Source of the DNA: Cyclostephanos tholiformis
Taxonomy: Eukaryota > Bacillariophyta > Thalassiosirophyceae > Thalassiosirales > Thalassiosiraceae
Length of the DNA: 32,952 nucleotides
Assembly (NCBI GenBank): GCA_036939975.1
Contig: JALLPB010000149.1
Span: forward strand, 1-32,952
Direction: 5' to 3'
The notes under the pieces are model-generated. The model had not been told where the DNA came from and made no database searches. It saw only the letters and a list, made by a program, of their open reading frames with translations. This document shows positions 10,662 through 21,871 of the stretch, in pieces. The stretch's first letter is position 1. Every line of letters starts with the position of its first letter. The translations under genes were made by a program, and so were the position numbers.

Positions 10662-11922
10662 ATGACGTTGGCAACTATGCAACCTGTTGAGCCCTCCGCC
10701 ACCACTGACACCCAACATGCACAATTGGAAATGAACATCGATTGCATGGTTAGTATTTGTCATCATTTCCTTACTGCTTATTCCACCCAACCCAGTAATA
10801 CCGACTCCGATATCGAGTCCGACATTCCATCCCCAGAGCAACATCAAACATTGAACCAGCACACATCCCACAATGATCCCATCTCCCACTACATCAGCAT
10901 TATCTCAACCTGCATTGATTGCAAACTACTACACTTCCATCTTGTGGATGACCAACTCTGCAACATGATTAGCTCCCTCGATCTTGATACAGTCGACGAT
11001 TTTGCATCCCACCAACAAACTCTAATCGAGCAACTCCTCATCTTTCTTTCAAATGAGCTTGATGGCAAGATCCATAGCTTTGAGATATTAGATCTTCTTC
11101 TTACCAATGCCATTGCCAACCTGGATATCAATGAAAACAATGCTACTGCCTCTGAAGAAACACCACTTGACTCCGACCCACGACTATATGCACGAACGTC
11201 TAGTAGTAACCTAACTGACAAATTGGGACAATCCATCCCTCCAACAACATCCATACAATCCCCCACCATGCCATCATCACCACTCTTCCTAAGTGGTGGA
11301 ATAAACAATGGCACCCCCTGTGATAGCCCCTGGTCTTTCACAAACCCACTCCCACACTCACCACCACATAGTAGTCCACTATCCACTACATGGAGACTCT
11401 TATGGCTGTACAACGTGTCTTCCTTTTGATGGCAAGGACCCCCCCCCCACCAAACCCTACAACCCCATGAACCTGTGTGCGATCACAACACACATAATAA
11501 CAAAAAAACACACCATGACAGCAACAATAGGTATATACTCAGAATGCACAAGGTTTATGGCAATGCCCACGTGATACTGATGGTAACATTCTAGCAGATG
11601 TCCCCCCAGAGGCCGATCTAACAAAATTAGAATACATTGTTGATCACATGTGCACACATGATGTTGGAACATGGCTCTTTCAAGAGATGTGAGAAGAAGG
11701 AGATAATTTTGACACTGAAATAGGAGGGTTCGCATTGTGGCATAATGCTAATCGAGGAGTATTTGAGCGCCAACATCTTTACCTTGGTGTTGCAATCATA
11801 GTAGTCTATCCCCTATTCTATTAAGTGTGGAAACTTGTGGGATCATCCCCCTCTATTACCATCAATCCCAAAGAGGACTTTGCAGGCTGCCTATTATGTT
11901 GCAATCTGAAATTTGCTTCATT
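10662..11922 (+). pseudogene. LINE-type retrotransposon relic, 5' part (unknown N-terminal ORF and start of endonuclease domain)
   Basis: The first 768 bp are open (255 residues from ATG 10662), Ser/Thr/Asn/Pro-rich with helical stretches such as LLIFLSNELDGKIHSFEILDLLL; this part is not recognised and is assigned to the element only by position. After a poly-C stretch the frame is broken. From about 11593 a second frame reads ADVPPEADLTKLEYIVDHM, then DVGTWLFQEM, stop, EEGDNFDTEIGGFALWHN, then LYLGVAII, as at the start of an apurinic-like endonuclease domain of non-LTR elements (QE and GVAII motifs). A TGA stands where Trp is expected (QE-x-W). The domain stops at about 11922 and resumes at 14556 beyond a 2.6-kb insertion. 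No gene function remains. Confidence 0.65.
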
Positions 11923-12166
11923 ATCATTAGCGAGTCCACATCAAAAAATGCCATTTTTTCAAATTGCCTCTGGACCATTTTTTGACTAGTCCAATCCACT
12001 CAAATAACTCTTAATATGATCCCTGTAAAGTTTTGTTGAAAAAAAAGACCCCTTCCTTGCCTATGAACACCCCAAAGTCAGCATTTTTTGCAGTAGTGAC
12101 TGGACTAGTGACTGACTAGTGACTTACCCTGTACTGGCTCTTAGTAACAAGGAAATACATTTACTT

Positions 12167-12910
12167 GAGGCTGCCAACCCCCATTGACTATATCCAACAT
12201 CTATATTGGATGTATATAAAATGTTTTAGCACCTTGACATGTTGTGGATGGGCATATGGGTACACCCTTATGCCGTAATACATGTGCAGTTGAAGGTAAT
12301 TTTAGGAAAAATGGGGTATGGCTGAGCCTGTATGATGTTGTGGTGTTATGGCCGAGGCTGCCAACCTCTATTGATGGCATCCCACATTCATATTGGATGT
12401 ATACAAAGTGTTTTAGCACCTTGAAATGTTGTGGATGGGCATATGAGTGCCCCCTTATGCCATAATACATGTGTAGGTGGGGGTGAAATTTAGGAAAAAT
12501 GGGCTGAGCCTGTATGATGTTGTGGTGTCATTGCTGAGGCTGCCAACCCCCATTGACTCTATCCCACACCCATATCATTTGTATGCAAAGTGCGTTAGCA
12601 CCTAGATATGTTGTGGATGGGCATATGGGTGCCCCTTTATGCCATAATACATGTGCAGGTGCAGTCGGGGGTGAATTTTAGAAAAAATGGGGTATGGCTA
12701 AGCCTGAATGATGTTTAGGTGTCATGGTCATGGTTGAGGCTGGCAACCCCCATTGACTGTATCCCACACCCATATCATTTGTATGCAAAGTGCTTTAGCA
12801 CATTGAGATGCTGTGAATGGGAATATGGGTGCACCATTACACTGGGAGTGGATTTTTGGAAAATTGGGGTATGGCTGAGCCCGAGTGATGTTGTAAGATC
12901 ATGGTTCAGG
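12167..12910. repeat. Four imperfect tandem copies of a ~185-bp unit
   Basis: Units begin with GAGGCTGCCAACC-like sequence at about 12167, 12354, 12536 and 12736, giving spacings of 187, 182 and 200 bp. Each contains TTAGCACCTTGA, GTTGTGGATGGGCATATG, CATAATACATGTG and ATGGGGTATGGCTGAGCC landmarks. Copies have drifted by point changes and small indels, so this is an old local array. Confidence 0.8.
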
Positions 12911-13030
12911 CATTTTTTCATTCTGCATACTATTCCTATCATAGCTTCTACTGTATGTACCAATAACCTACAGTAAAAAATACCAAGAAAATAAAAAAAT
13001 GCAAGGTGTTTTACAAGCTCTATTCAGTTA

Positions 13031-13127
13031 CAATGGCAATGGCAATGGCAATGGCAATGGCAATGGCAACAGCCACGGCAACAGCAATGGCAATGGCAAC
13101 AGCAATGGCAATGGAAATGGCAACAGG
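13031..13127. repeat. (CAATGG)n hexanucleotide microsatellite
   Basis: Uninterrupted CAATGG units at the left give way to variants (CAACAGC, CACGGCAAC, GGAAATGG). Related ATTGGAAAT and GGCAAC variants continue to about 13240. It would encode Asn-Gly repeats but has no gene context. Confidence 0.85.
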
Positions 13128-13692
13128 ATTGGAAATCGGATTGGGATCAGGATTGGAAATGGCAAAGGTAACTATGATGGCAAAGGCAACTATGGTGGTG
13201 GTTACTACTATGGAAAGGTTACTATGGAAAGGCTACTATGGCATCGCCATAGTCCTTTTCGTTTGTCGAATTTGATTGCGATAAAAACAAATCTTAAGAA
13301 TTACACCAATTTTTAACTAGTCATACTCCGGGGGTTTGATGCAGATGTGAAGCTTTTTTAAAATGCATTGCAGTTGATTTGTTGGACAAACAACACCTGT
13401 AGACACATCCCCCTTCCCCCTTCCCCTCCTCCTCCACCTCCTTCTTTCCTTTCCTCCCCCCCCTCCAACTCCTCCTTGTCATTGATGGCATCATCTTGGC
13501 CATCTCCCAGCCTTTTAGCTGATTGTTACATTACATGCCCCCTCCTTTGTCTCCCCAATGTGTCCCTGCTGCAACCACCATGCCTCACCATCATCCATTC
13601 CTGTGGCATCACCTCAAAATAAATAACAATTGTTAACAATATTGTATCCTTTCCATCCCCACCTCCTCAACACAGTCCCCAGTAAAAAACAA

Positions 13693-14060
13693 TTCACTTA
13701 CCTCTCGCATGAAATCTCTCCCTCTTGAGTGTCTCTCGTGCTCACTTGCACCACTGTATCTCCCTCTTGCATGCAGGCAATTCATGCCTAATATGTCATT
13801 TATAATGGGCGGTGGGAGGGGGGGGGGTGGAGTTAATTCAGGGAGGTGGGGGACAGAAAGACACAGTGCGTCAATGAATTTTTTCACTTACCTCTCACAC
13901 GCACTCTCTCCCTCACGAGTGCTTACACTCCCTTGCCCCACTGTATCTCCCTCTCACGCACAGGCAATGCATGCCTAATGCATCATTTATATCTGGGATT
14001 AAGAGGGGGAGGAGGGGGTAGAGTTAATTGCAAGGAGGGGGGGATGCGGAGACATGGCAC
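13693..14060. repeat. Two tandem copies of a ~190-bp unit
   Basis: Copies start at TTCACTTACCTCTC (13693 and 13883). Each continues through CACTGTATCTCCCTCT, GCAGGCAAT/CACAGGCAAT, GCATGCCTAAT and TCATTTATA, then a G-rich tract and GGAGTTAATT or AGAGTTAATT. They differ by many substitutions. They lie inside the 2.6-kb insertion. Confidence 0.7.
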
Positions 14061-14555
14061 ATGGACGATTTTTTGCACTTGCTTTTACCCTAACAGTTTC
14101 ACTGGCGTGTGGTCACACAACAATCAGCTGACGCCCTACTGCTTGCGACAAGGGTGTGGGCAAGACATTCCGACCCGGGAAAGCAGTCTTTCTATAAGAC
14201 TGAAGGTGGAGGAGGATGATTTGTTGGCAGAAGTGGAAAAATTCTCATCGTCGGTGAGGAGTTTTCATGATGTTTTGTGGCTGAGAGCACAAGATAAAAA
14301 ATCAGCCAATGTTGGAGCATTCCCCAGGGGAGGCAGCATGGCCTATCGTTGAGACATGTATCAATTTCCTTGCCTAAGGGGGAGTTAAAGAATGAAAGGG
14401 GTGTGGGGAGGGTGCATTGTCATTGTGAGGGGGGGGGAAGGTAAAAAGGGACACGATCTCACGGGAGTAAAACCTGCAAGTTACGTGGAACTTGGTACTT
14501 TGTTCTTTTTGGACTTGGAAAAAATATGGTGGGAACACTTCATGTGGACCCCTTA

Positions 14556-16480
14556 GCTTCATTTGATACAAAGGGTAGAAGAATCACAGGAAAATTACTC
14601 ACAATGACTCTCATTTCAACATACTTCCCATGAGATGGCCACCGTCACGATAGATTCTGTACCATTCATGATTAGATGCTAAACTCCATCAATAATTATA
14701 CACGTATCATCATTGGTGGAGACATCAATGCATGAATTGGAATGCGCACTTGCAAGGAGCCATGTGCTTGGCCTTCATGGAATCTGATGAAGTAATGCCC
14801 ATGGCAAAAATCTGATACATATCTTTGCAGCTCATAACTTATGATTCGAGAGCACCTTCCTTAAACATGGGGAGGAGGACTACGCCATGTGTACCAGCAT
14901 CCCAACAGAACACCCATCTGGCAGAGGTCCCCAGCATGCATGATGTCTTTATCTGTTCACAGTCACTTCATAAATGCATTCATAATTGTAAGGTGGTCCT
15001 ACAAGGCATTGCAAGTGACCACCGTGCAGTTAGCCTAAGCGTTGTTCTTTCATCTGTGAAGTTTAAGAACAGTGGCACCATAAGTTGCAGAACCATCAAT
15101 TGGTCCAAAATACTCACTGACGAGCACAATCATATGGTCTACAATGAACACCTCCTTTCACTTACTACCCCAAGTATCAAACACGATGACTATCAAGATG
15201 TTATCCTGAAAGCAGGTGAGCACACTGCAACTTCCTAGAAAAGTCAATGCAATGGATGGTTCCAAGTTCCAAATGAGCCATGCCACTCTTGCTCCTCTCC
15301 TCAAGGAATGCAACAAAGCCCTCCATGCCACCAACTGATGCCACCATTTTCCTGCCACAATTCAAACAACCCTGTGTGCCAACCTCAAGCAACTGAACAG
15401 ACACATAGCCCATGCAGTGTCCCACACTAAAGCAACATTGTATGTCCATTTATGCCGGAAAATTCATGACATGATGAACATGGAACCATGTCTTGCCTGG
15501 AAACACATTTGCCTTCTCATCAAAGGTGAATCCGCACACCATCAATGCCACCCAACAATGGCAATGTGATTACTTGATGCAAGGCGAGCAAACAATGCTG
15601 CTGACAACATGTCAGTCTTTGCCCCCCACTTCCAACATGTCTACAACAACCACTGCCCAGTTGACCTGGATTATGTTGAACATGTCCCACAAAGGAGAAT
15701 ACTTTGGGAACTCAATGTCCCTATCACATGGGACAAATTCACAAAATCAGTGAGAAAACTCAAGAATTCCAAAGCCCCAGGACTTACTGGAGTGCTGCCA
15801 GAACATTCAAAGCCATGTCTCTTGCAACCCATGCCATGTATACTATCACTGTAATGACTTTTTCCTTGGGTCAGCTGATCATGAACAATGACATCACAGC
15901 CAATGTGTACCAGTGCCAAAGAGTGGAGACCTCTCAGATTCAAACAAATGGAGAGGAGTTATGCTAATAGATGTTTGCTCCAAAATATTTAGCTCAGAGA
16001 TGAACGGGCAAGCATTCCGCCTGCTCAATGAACATGGGACACAATTCCTACTTGGTGGTACACCAAAACTTGGGTGTCAAGATGGACTCTTTGTTCTCAA
16101 ATTACTCCTCACAATGCACAAAAACCATAACTTTCCATCTTATGTTGCCATTGTTGATCTTGTCAAAGCATATGATATGGCTAATCACAAACATCTCATC
16201 ACCCAACTTGAGAAGTACGGTGCCCCGCCACGTGACTTAGTTGTACTGAAGATAAAACACAAAGTGCAAGAACTAGAGCTATCAGTTGAAATATGACAGA
16301 GAGACAACATGGTCCCAGTTTTGTTTCCTTTCCTAATGTCCGCTTTTGAAAAAACTCTCAAAATTGAATGGAAAAATGAAGGCCTTAGTGTCTGCATGCA
16401 CAATGTGATCAGTCATTGGCAAAGAACTAGCCAATGGCAGAGGAAAATGCAAGGACACTTACTCAAAGAGTACCATTTGT
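14556..16480 (+). pseudogene. LINE-type retrotransposon relic, 3' part (endonuclease end and reverse transcriptase)
   Basis: Continues the element broken at 11922. The endonuclease remnant reads ASFDTKGRRITGKLLTMTLI, then STYFP, stop, DG and IIIGGDINA, stop, IG, and ends with the SDHRAV motif near 15019. The reverse transcriptase starts near 15700 with SVRKLKNSKAPGLTGVLPEH (KAPG motif), continues after a frameshift with VPVPKSGDLSDSNKWRGVML and DVCSKIFSS, GCQDGLFVLK and VAIVDLVKAYDMANH (first catalytic Asp), and breaks again before MVPVLFPFLMSAFEKTL. The YxDD box was not found. Several stops are TGA where Arg or Trp is expected (NA-R-IG, FP-R-DG). The copy is dead. The LINE clade cannot be set from this. 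Confidence 0.8.
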
Positions 16481-17580
16481 GTTCCCTTAATGCAGTAGAG
16501 ATTCCATCAGAAACAGAATTATACCCCGTATTATCTTGGAATTTCATTAAATGGGACAAAAAATCTTTTAAATGGACTTATATTTCCCTTATCTCCTTTG
16601 TATGTATGTATATTACCTAAATATTGCATAGAATTGGAAATAAATTTTGATTTTTCTTATTTTGCAACTACTTTCTATGTCCCGGAAGAGAAATTGCATG
16701 TCTATGAGTTGTGATACACAAAAAATAAAGGAAATATTAAGTTTTCAATTCTCATTTCTTCCCTTTTCTTGTTTCATCTACTGTAGTCCTATGCACATAG
16801 CAGATAAAAATCTATTATCTTTGGCAATTCTTGTCTAATTGAATTGAATTGCTTGTTAGAAACCAATGAGGAAGATGCAGTTTTTTTCATCAGAAATCCC
16901 GACGTATGTAAGAGTGATTTCAAAAGAAAAAATTGGAGTCTATATTTTACACAAAACCCTATGTATGTGGGTCTTTTTTTTAATCCTCTGAGACCAATGG
17001 CAGACTCTCATCAACTAACCCCTGCCCGCACCAAAAAACACACAACTCACAACCAAAAAAAATATAACACATGACACCATGGTCCCCTGCCACCTGCCAC
17101 CCTCCAGCTTCAATTTTAAAGGTAAGTCTGATCGCTGTACGCCATACAATAGTACTCAATCGTCACAACACGGCAATTTATTTTTTAATGGAAAATAACA
17201 TTTTTCTTTATTTTATTGAATATAATTATGGAGGCCAGTGACCCGTGCGCCAGTGAAGAAAAGGTAAGTTTCACAGCTATTTTACATTCTTTTTTCTGCG
17301 CTGCTGCGTCAAATCAATGTGCACTAACCCCAGCTATCCGCGGATATTTTTTTAGCAACACTGCCCCTTTTTTCATCATGTTTTGGCTTGGTGTTGGTCA
17401 GGAGGGGGGGTCACCATGGTCACCATGTAGCTGCACCTTGGTAAGTGTATCATATAGTAGTATTGTAGTTATTGTAGAGTAGTATAGTAGTTTAGATATT
17501 ACTAATAAAAATAAATACTTATGAAAATAAAAACTGTTAAGTGTAGTGTAGTTGCACCATCCAAATATTATGATCAAATG
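16481..17580. other. AT-rich region, no gene recognised
   Basis: Degenerate sequence after the LINE. GTAAGT splice-donor-like sites occur at about 17121, 17261 and 17440, one after a short open stretch starting ATGGAGGCC at 17229, but no acceptor-joined continuation was recognisable. GTCACCATGGTCACCATG near 17400 is a small direct repeat. Confidence 0.35.
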
Positions 17581-17586
17581 GGTGAG

Positions 17587-17632
17587 AAGCATAATTGTTT
17601 CTCACTGAAAATTGTGAGAAACAATTATGCTT
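17587..17632. repeat. Perfect 19-bp inverted repeat with 8-nt loop
   Basis: AAGCATAATTGTTTCTCAC at 17587-17605 is exactly reverse-complemented at 17614-17632, separated by TGAAAATT. Such a stem in otherwise decayed sequence suggests a young inversion or duplication, a palindromic end, or a transcribed hairpin. Confidence 0.85.
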
Positions 17633-17989
17633 TGCATATCTGAAACCAAAAAAATCGTTTTTTACTTCTACACCCGTGTAGGAGCCAGTATGATATTTTC
17701 ACCTCCCCTTTCTACACAGCTAGGAATTAATACAAAATTTGAGCGAACGACTTAGATTAGCCGAATTAATAGTTAAAAGAAAACTGTTATTATCATCTAG
17801 AAAAACTCGTAAAAATGAGCTAGCCTAGGGGCATTGCAGTACCAGGATTTCATGCCCCATCAATCGTCTTTGAATTAGTTACTGATGATTCTCTCAGAAA
17901 GATGATAGAGTACATTGGGTCAATGACTTCTGTGAACTCAACAAAGTAGTTCAATGGAAACAACATCCATTAACTGCTCACACAGAAGC

Positions 17990-19830
17990 ACCTAAAAAGA
18001 TGCATCAAATTATTAAATGGGTGCCTGTCTCATGCAAGACAAAAGGCCAGTCGCCAATTACAGTAAGAACTGAAAAGTGCACAGGTGAAATATTCAACAA
18101 TTGGTAAAGAACAACTCTGTGTAGTGGCAACTTTAAGAGAGTTCTGGTCTATATTACATATTACTGGGTGCTCAAATTCCCATCCACACTGACCATGAAA
18201 CATTCTTAAAATTGGAGACTTGTCTGAAAGATGATTTTGCTGGATATCATATATTGATGAACATGGTTCAACACTTCATTATAAAAGGACCTAACAATAT
18301 CGCCTCCGACACCTTTTCAAGGCTTTCATGCACAGATGATGTGAGTTCAGCCTTTGTGGGGATGAAAATCACTGCTGACATCAGCAACTTGAATTGCTAT
18401 GCAGAATTTTCTCCCTTAATTGATGACCAAGAGATGCTGGAGAGCTTCTTAGCACTTCCATGCCTGTCATTGAACAACATAGAAGCAAAAAGCTCTATAA
18501 ATCAAAAAAAATGATATCAATAAAAGCAGGAATAGTTTCCTCCCAAGATTAGATCACATCAATACATCAAACAAAAAATGACGTATAAATCTCCAACAAG
18601 ATCACCATCATCTTTATTATTTTTCATCATCTCACAATGATACATGCTATCTCAATCTCCCAGAAAATATGGTGGAGAATAATCTCTTAGATATAGAAAT
18701 ATCAAGGAGAAACAAGACGATGATGAAGAAACATAGCACATGTTAAGACCCACAGTGGTTTAGCCATCAACACTACAGACAATGTCTGGTGTACACCAAA
18801 CCTGGTGATGATCCAACAAAGTGGAAAATAGTTCTACAAATGAACTAATTAGACCAACTGTCAAATGGTATCACAAAGTGACAGGTCATCCTGGAAGTAA
18901 AAGACTCTATGACTATACATGTCAGAGATACTACATCTGCAACATCTGCAGATTCATTAAAAAAAGTTTAAATGCAAATACTGCCAAAGGCATAAGCTAT
19001 ATAGCAAGGGATATGGACTATTACCAGAACATGATTTCTGATCAATTCCATTCAAAGAATGTGCCATAGATTTAATAGGACCATGGAAAGTCAAAGTAAA
19101 TGAAGAAGAACATTCCTTCAGAGCATTGACTGCAATTGACACAGTCATTTGACTAGAAAGAAATGAAAATAGCAAATCAATTCATGTGGCAATGAAATTT
19201 GCACAGTGTTGGCTATCGCACTACCCATGGCCCCAGAGATGCATACATGATCCTGGAGGAAGACATGTAGAAATCCCATTTCAAACTTTACTAGAGAGTT
19301 GTCACATCAAAGATGTCTGCATAAGTGCAAAGAAACCACAAGCTAATGCAATTTTCAAAAGGATTCACCAAATGGTTAGCAATATCCTGCAAACATTAAT
19401 TCATGGAGACACAGTCACAGGCATGAATATAACACCAAACCTTGTGGATGAAGCTTTATCCATAACCATGCATGCTATGAGAGCGGGACTATATTCTACC
19501 CTAGGTAGTAGCCCAGGAAGCCTAGTATTCAACAGAGACATGTTTTTCAATATTCTCTTGATTGCCAACTGGCATGCCATAGCTTAAAAGAGAGAACAAC
19601 TCATCAACAAGAATCTCATAAGAGAGAATCAAAGAAGGAGATGTCATGACTATGCTCCCAACCAAAAGGTCCTAAAACAGAAATGGAGACCAACTAAGTT
19701 AAGTGAACTAGCCTCAGGTCCCTATAAAATATTACAAGCCCACACTAATGGCACAGTGACTATTGAACTGAAAGAAGGAGTCACAGAAAGACTTAACATA
19801 CGTAGAATCATTTCATATAAGGAATAGGAA
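17990..19830 (+). pseudogene. Ty3/gypsy-type retrotransposon pol relic (RNase H and integrase)
   Basis: Broken pol of a Ty3/gypsy-like element. RNase H: KYSTIGKEQLCVVATLREFW near 18090, frameshift, IPIHTDHETFLKLE near 18178, ending in KGPNNIASDTFSRL near 18285, the gypsy signature (usual form NxVADALSRL). Integrase: zinc-binding HKVTGHPGSKRLYD near 18875, catalytic-core start FKECAIDLIGPWK near 19050, second Asp in CIHDPGG near 19237, and KKPQANAIFKRIHQM near 19330, where the catalytic Glu usual in this block is Lys. A C-terminal SGPYKILQAHTNGTVTIEL segment ends near 19825. There are several stops (TGA at about 19149, TAA at 19585) and frameshifts. LTRs were not identified. Inactive. Confidence 0.75.
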
Positions 19831-19834
19831 CAAT

Positions 19835-20535
19835 AGTTTACAAAGGAACAAACACTTGGTTGATCTCAGAGAGACTTAATCACGATGGTTAAAATGCTGT
19901 GACCGGTGACCCCAAAGTAGGTGGATGTAGTTGAGAGTAAATTGCTGACTGTGACCTATAGTATGATCCGCTAACTTTCTCAGCAATGTGACACACCCAC
20001 CTATTTAGGGGGATAGTCAGAAAGGTTTTTTGGGAAGCTTTTCCTTTCACCAAAACCAAACAAAGGACTAGGATTAAAACCAGAGGTTTATCATAGTGGG
20101 GAAGAGTGCAGTACTCAGTCATCCCTTTTTAGGCTGACGGGGCCAGTCACTAATATGACTTGACATCTGCACGTCAATGTTACCAATCCAGTCATGAACA
20201 GACTGAACTAGGGATTGATGTCATGCGGCACAGAATTCTGAATTCTGTATTGAACTCCTCCGTGCCAGGCACCGGTAGCAAAGTGGAGAAAGCTGACACC
20301 TGATGTCAAGAATGTGACATGCCCTGCTGACACCCTCTTGCATTCAACAGTAGATTCCTTAAACCTAAACTTCATAATTTTACCATATAGATGAACCTCT
20401 ACTCTTTTCTATTTACAGTTTCTGACATTTCCTCTCAATGCGCAGGTAAAACAAGGCCTCCCTTGATAGGAGGAGATTTACAGGCAGTAGATACAATATT
20501 ATGGTAACTGCTACCGGACTTACTCAATCGATGCA
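19835..20535. other. Possible LTR or 3' remnant of the gypsy element, unresolved
   Basis: Non-coding sequence directly after the gypsy integrase. TTACAGGCAGTAGATACAATATTATGG-type sequence near 20471 resembles the end of an LTR, but no second copy was found in the window, so it is left unassigned. Confidence 0.25.
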
Positions 20536-20760
20536 TTAGTTAGCTGTGTAATCTAAGGGTTAGCTAAGGGTTAGCTAAGGGTTAGCTAAGGATTAGGAAT
20601 TGCATGGTGTAGGGGGTCTTGTCTCGTGGGTATGTACTAATTCTATTTTTCGAGGAGTTTTTTGAAGCGATTTAAGATAGTGCACTGACTCAAAGCAATG
20701 GACTAATTCCTAGTGAGTTCCTAAACCTTAGCTAACCCTTAGTCAACCCTTTGCAAGGTC
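20536..20760. repeat. Palindromic element with GGGTTAGCTAA repeats (MITE-like)
   Basis: The left side has three head-to-tail GGGTTAGCTAA units (about 20555-20590) followed by GGATTAGGAATT. The right side (20706-20750) carries the complement in order: AATTCCTAGTGAG, TTCCTAAACCTTAGC, TAACCCTTAG, CAACCCTT. The whole could fold into a long imperfect hairpin with about 110 nt between the arms. It resembles a small palindromic transposable element. Confidence 0.55.
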
Positions 20761-20879
20761 ATGACATCAATTGTTATAAGTTTGGTAGTACTGATTAAAG
20801 CCGTGGGACTAACTAAGTTACACTAATGTTACAGGCAGAGTGTTACAAGTAGTACGAATTGTGTTACTAAAAATAAAAA

Positions 20880-21236
20880 ATGTTATTGGACTATGGAAAA
20901 AAAGCTTGTTGCTTTGTCCCTGCCTTTTCATCCTCATTGTCATCATCCTCATCATCTTTGTTGTCATCGTTTTCTAGTGTAACATTGCCATCGTTGCAAT
21001 TGTTGCCCACATTGGGAGAAGGACTGGCTAGGTACAACGGAGGCTCATCCAGCTCTGGTGATGGTGGCAGAAAGGTGTTGCCAAAAGTTGTTATTCTCGG
21101 CTCAATGGGCATCAAAAGTCCAGATTGGTTGGATGAGAAGAAGCTCATGCTCAAGGATAGCATCAGAGAGTTTGGCAGGACAGAGCATGGTCTTCGAAGG
21201 ACCATGCAACAATGGTATGGGCAACAACAACAATGA
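20880..21236 (+). CDS. Unrecognised short open frame next to the transposon
   Basis: 118-residue frame, Ser-rich at first, then GSMGIKSPDWLDEKKLMLKD and EFGRTEHGLRRTMQQWYGQQ, which look protein-like rather than low-complexity. The complementary strand is also open (104 residues, acidic), so coding sense is uncertain. It could be a gene fragment or part of another mobile element cut by the transposon to its right. No function is claimed. Confidence 0.25.
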   Translation: MLLDYGKKACCFVPAFSSSLSSSSSSLLSSFSSVTLPSLQLLPTLGEGLARYNGGSSSSGDGGRKVLPKVVILGSMGIKSPDWLDEKKLMLKDSIREFGRTEHGLRRTMQQWYGQQQQ

Positions 21237-21360
21237 TGGGGGCAAGGAGGTGGGGGGCGTTCTTGGGGGGCATGTCATGCAATGTGAGCACAGTGATGGA
21301 TGGGGTCAGAGAGGGGAATGGTGGGTGGGGTCATTGTCAATGACCTCACTCCCTCATCTG

Positions 21361-21392
21361 CCTCACAAGTACCAAAAATTGATCTATAAAAT
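21361..21392 (+). repeat. Left terminal inverted repeat
   Basis: Starts CCTCACAAGTACCAAAAATT and continues GATCTATAAAAT. It matches the reverse complement of 30251-30282 at 29 of 32 positions (differences at positions 8, 20 and 30). Confidence 0.85.
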
Positions 21393-21426
21393 TTGAAATT
21401 TTACTCCAGTTCTATGGATTCGATCT

Positions 21427-21740
21427 AGTTCAATTTAATTGATCTGATCAACATTTAATACATCTATTTATTTTGCTAGTTAAATTTAAATGCTTCTAGT
21501 TCAATTTAATAGTTCAATTTAATGGATCTAGCTGTTCCTTGTTAATGGCTCGATTAGATCAATTTTTATTAATTATTAGGTTCATTTATTGCTTCTATTA
21601 GTTCAATTTAATGCTTCTGGATACAACCTTTTATTGAATCAATTAGTAACCATTTAATGCTTCCATTATATCAATTTAATGCTTCTGGATACAACCTTTA
21701 AATGTATCAATTAGTAACCTTTTAAGGCTTCTAAACAATC
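21427..21740. repeat. Left subterminal repeats
   Basis: AGTTCAATTTAAT occurs at 21427-21439, 21498-21510, 21511-21523 and 21600-21612. In addition a ~68-bp unit is tandemly duplicated (about 21602-21669 and 21670-21737), each copy containing TCAATTTAATGCTTCTGGAT, ACAACCTTT and ATCAATTAGTAACC. Clustered subterminal motifs are typical transposase-binding sites in CACTA-group elements. Confidence 0.75.
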
Positions 21741-21871
21741 AATTATAACGGTGATACAGATCCTATATATTTGATCTACATACACTTAGTTAAACCCCCC
21801 TCTTTCTGGTAGCTACCTCCAGTCACTTCTCTTCTATTCCCCCCTATCACTGCCCTCCCTCCTCCCACATC

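Larger units (their letters stand above)
11923..14555. mobile_element. 2.6-kb hAT-like (non-autonomous) insertion splitting the LINE
   Basis: The LINE endonuclease reading is interrupted at an Ala-Ser codon pair and resumes with Ala-Ser-Phe on the other side. The octamer GCTTCATT occurs at both edges (11915-11922 and 14556-14563), as a target-site duplication would. The inner edges carry imperfect inverted repeats: TAGCGAGTCCACAT at 11928-11941 and the reverse complement TAAGGGGTCCACAT at 14542-14555, 11 of 14 identical. The few extra bases on the left are explained by a TCATTA duplication (11918-11929). An 8-bp duplication and TAAGGGG-like ends suit the hAT group. No transposase frame is visible; the interior is tandem repeats, so it would depend on an enzyme made elsewhere. 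The class is inferred. Confidence 0.55.

Noticed and set aside
12244..12976. Several short open frames with repeated Cys/Trp/His-like peptides (CGWAYECP, MDGHMGTPLC)
   Set aside because: They are produced by the ~185-bp tandem repeat and differ in frame from copy to copy.
12167..14060. Possible CRISPR array
   Set aside because: Unit lengths of ~185-190 bp without short repeats separated by unique spacers, in a nuclear eukaryotic context.
13846..14352. 168-codon open frame
   Set aside because: It runs across two tandem repeat units and low-complexity sequence, with no protein-like pattern.
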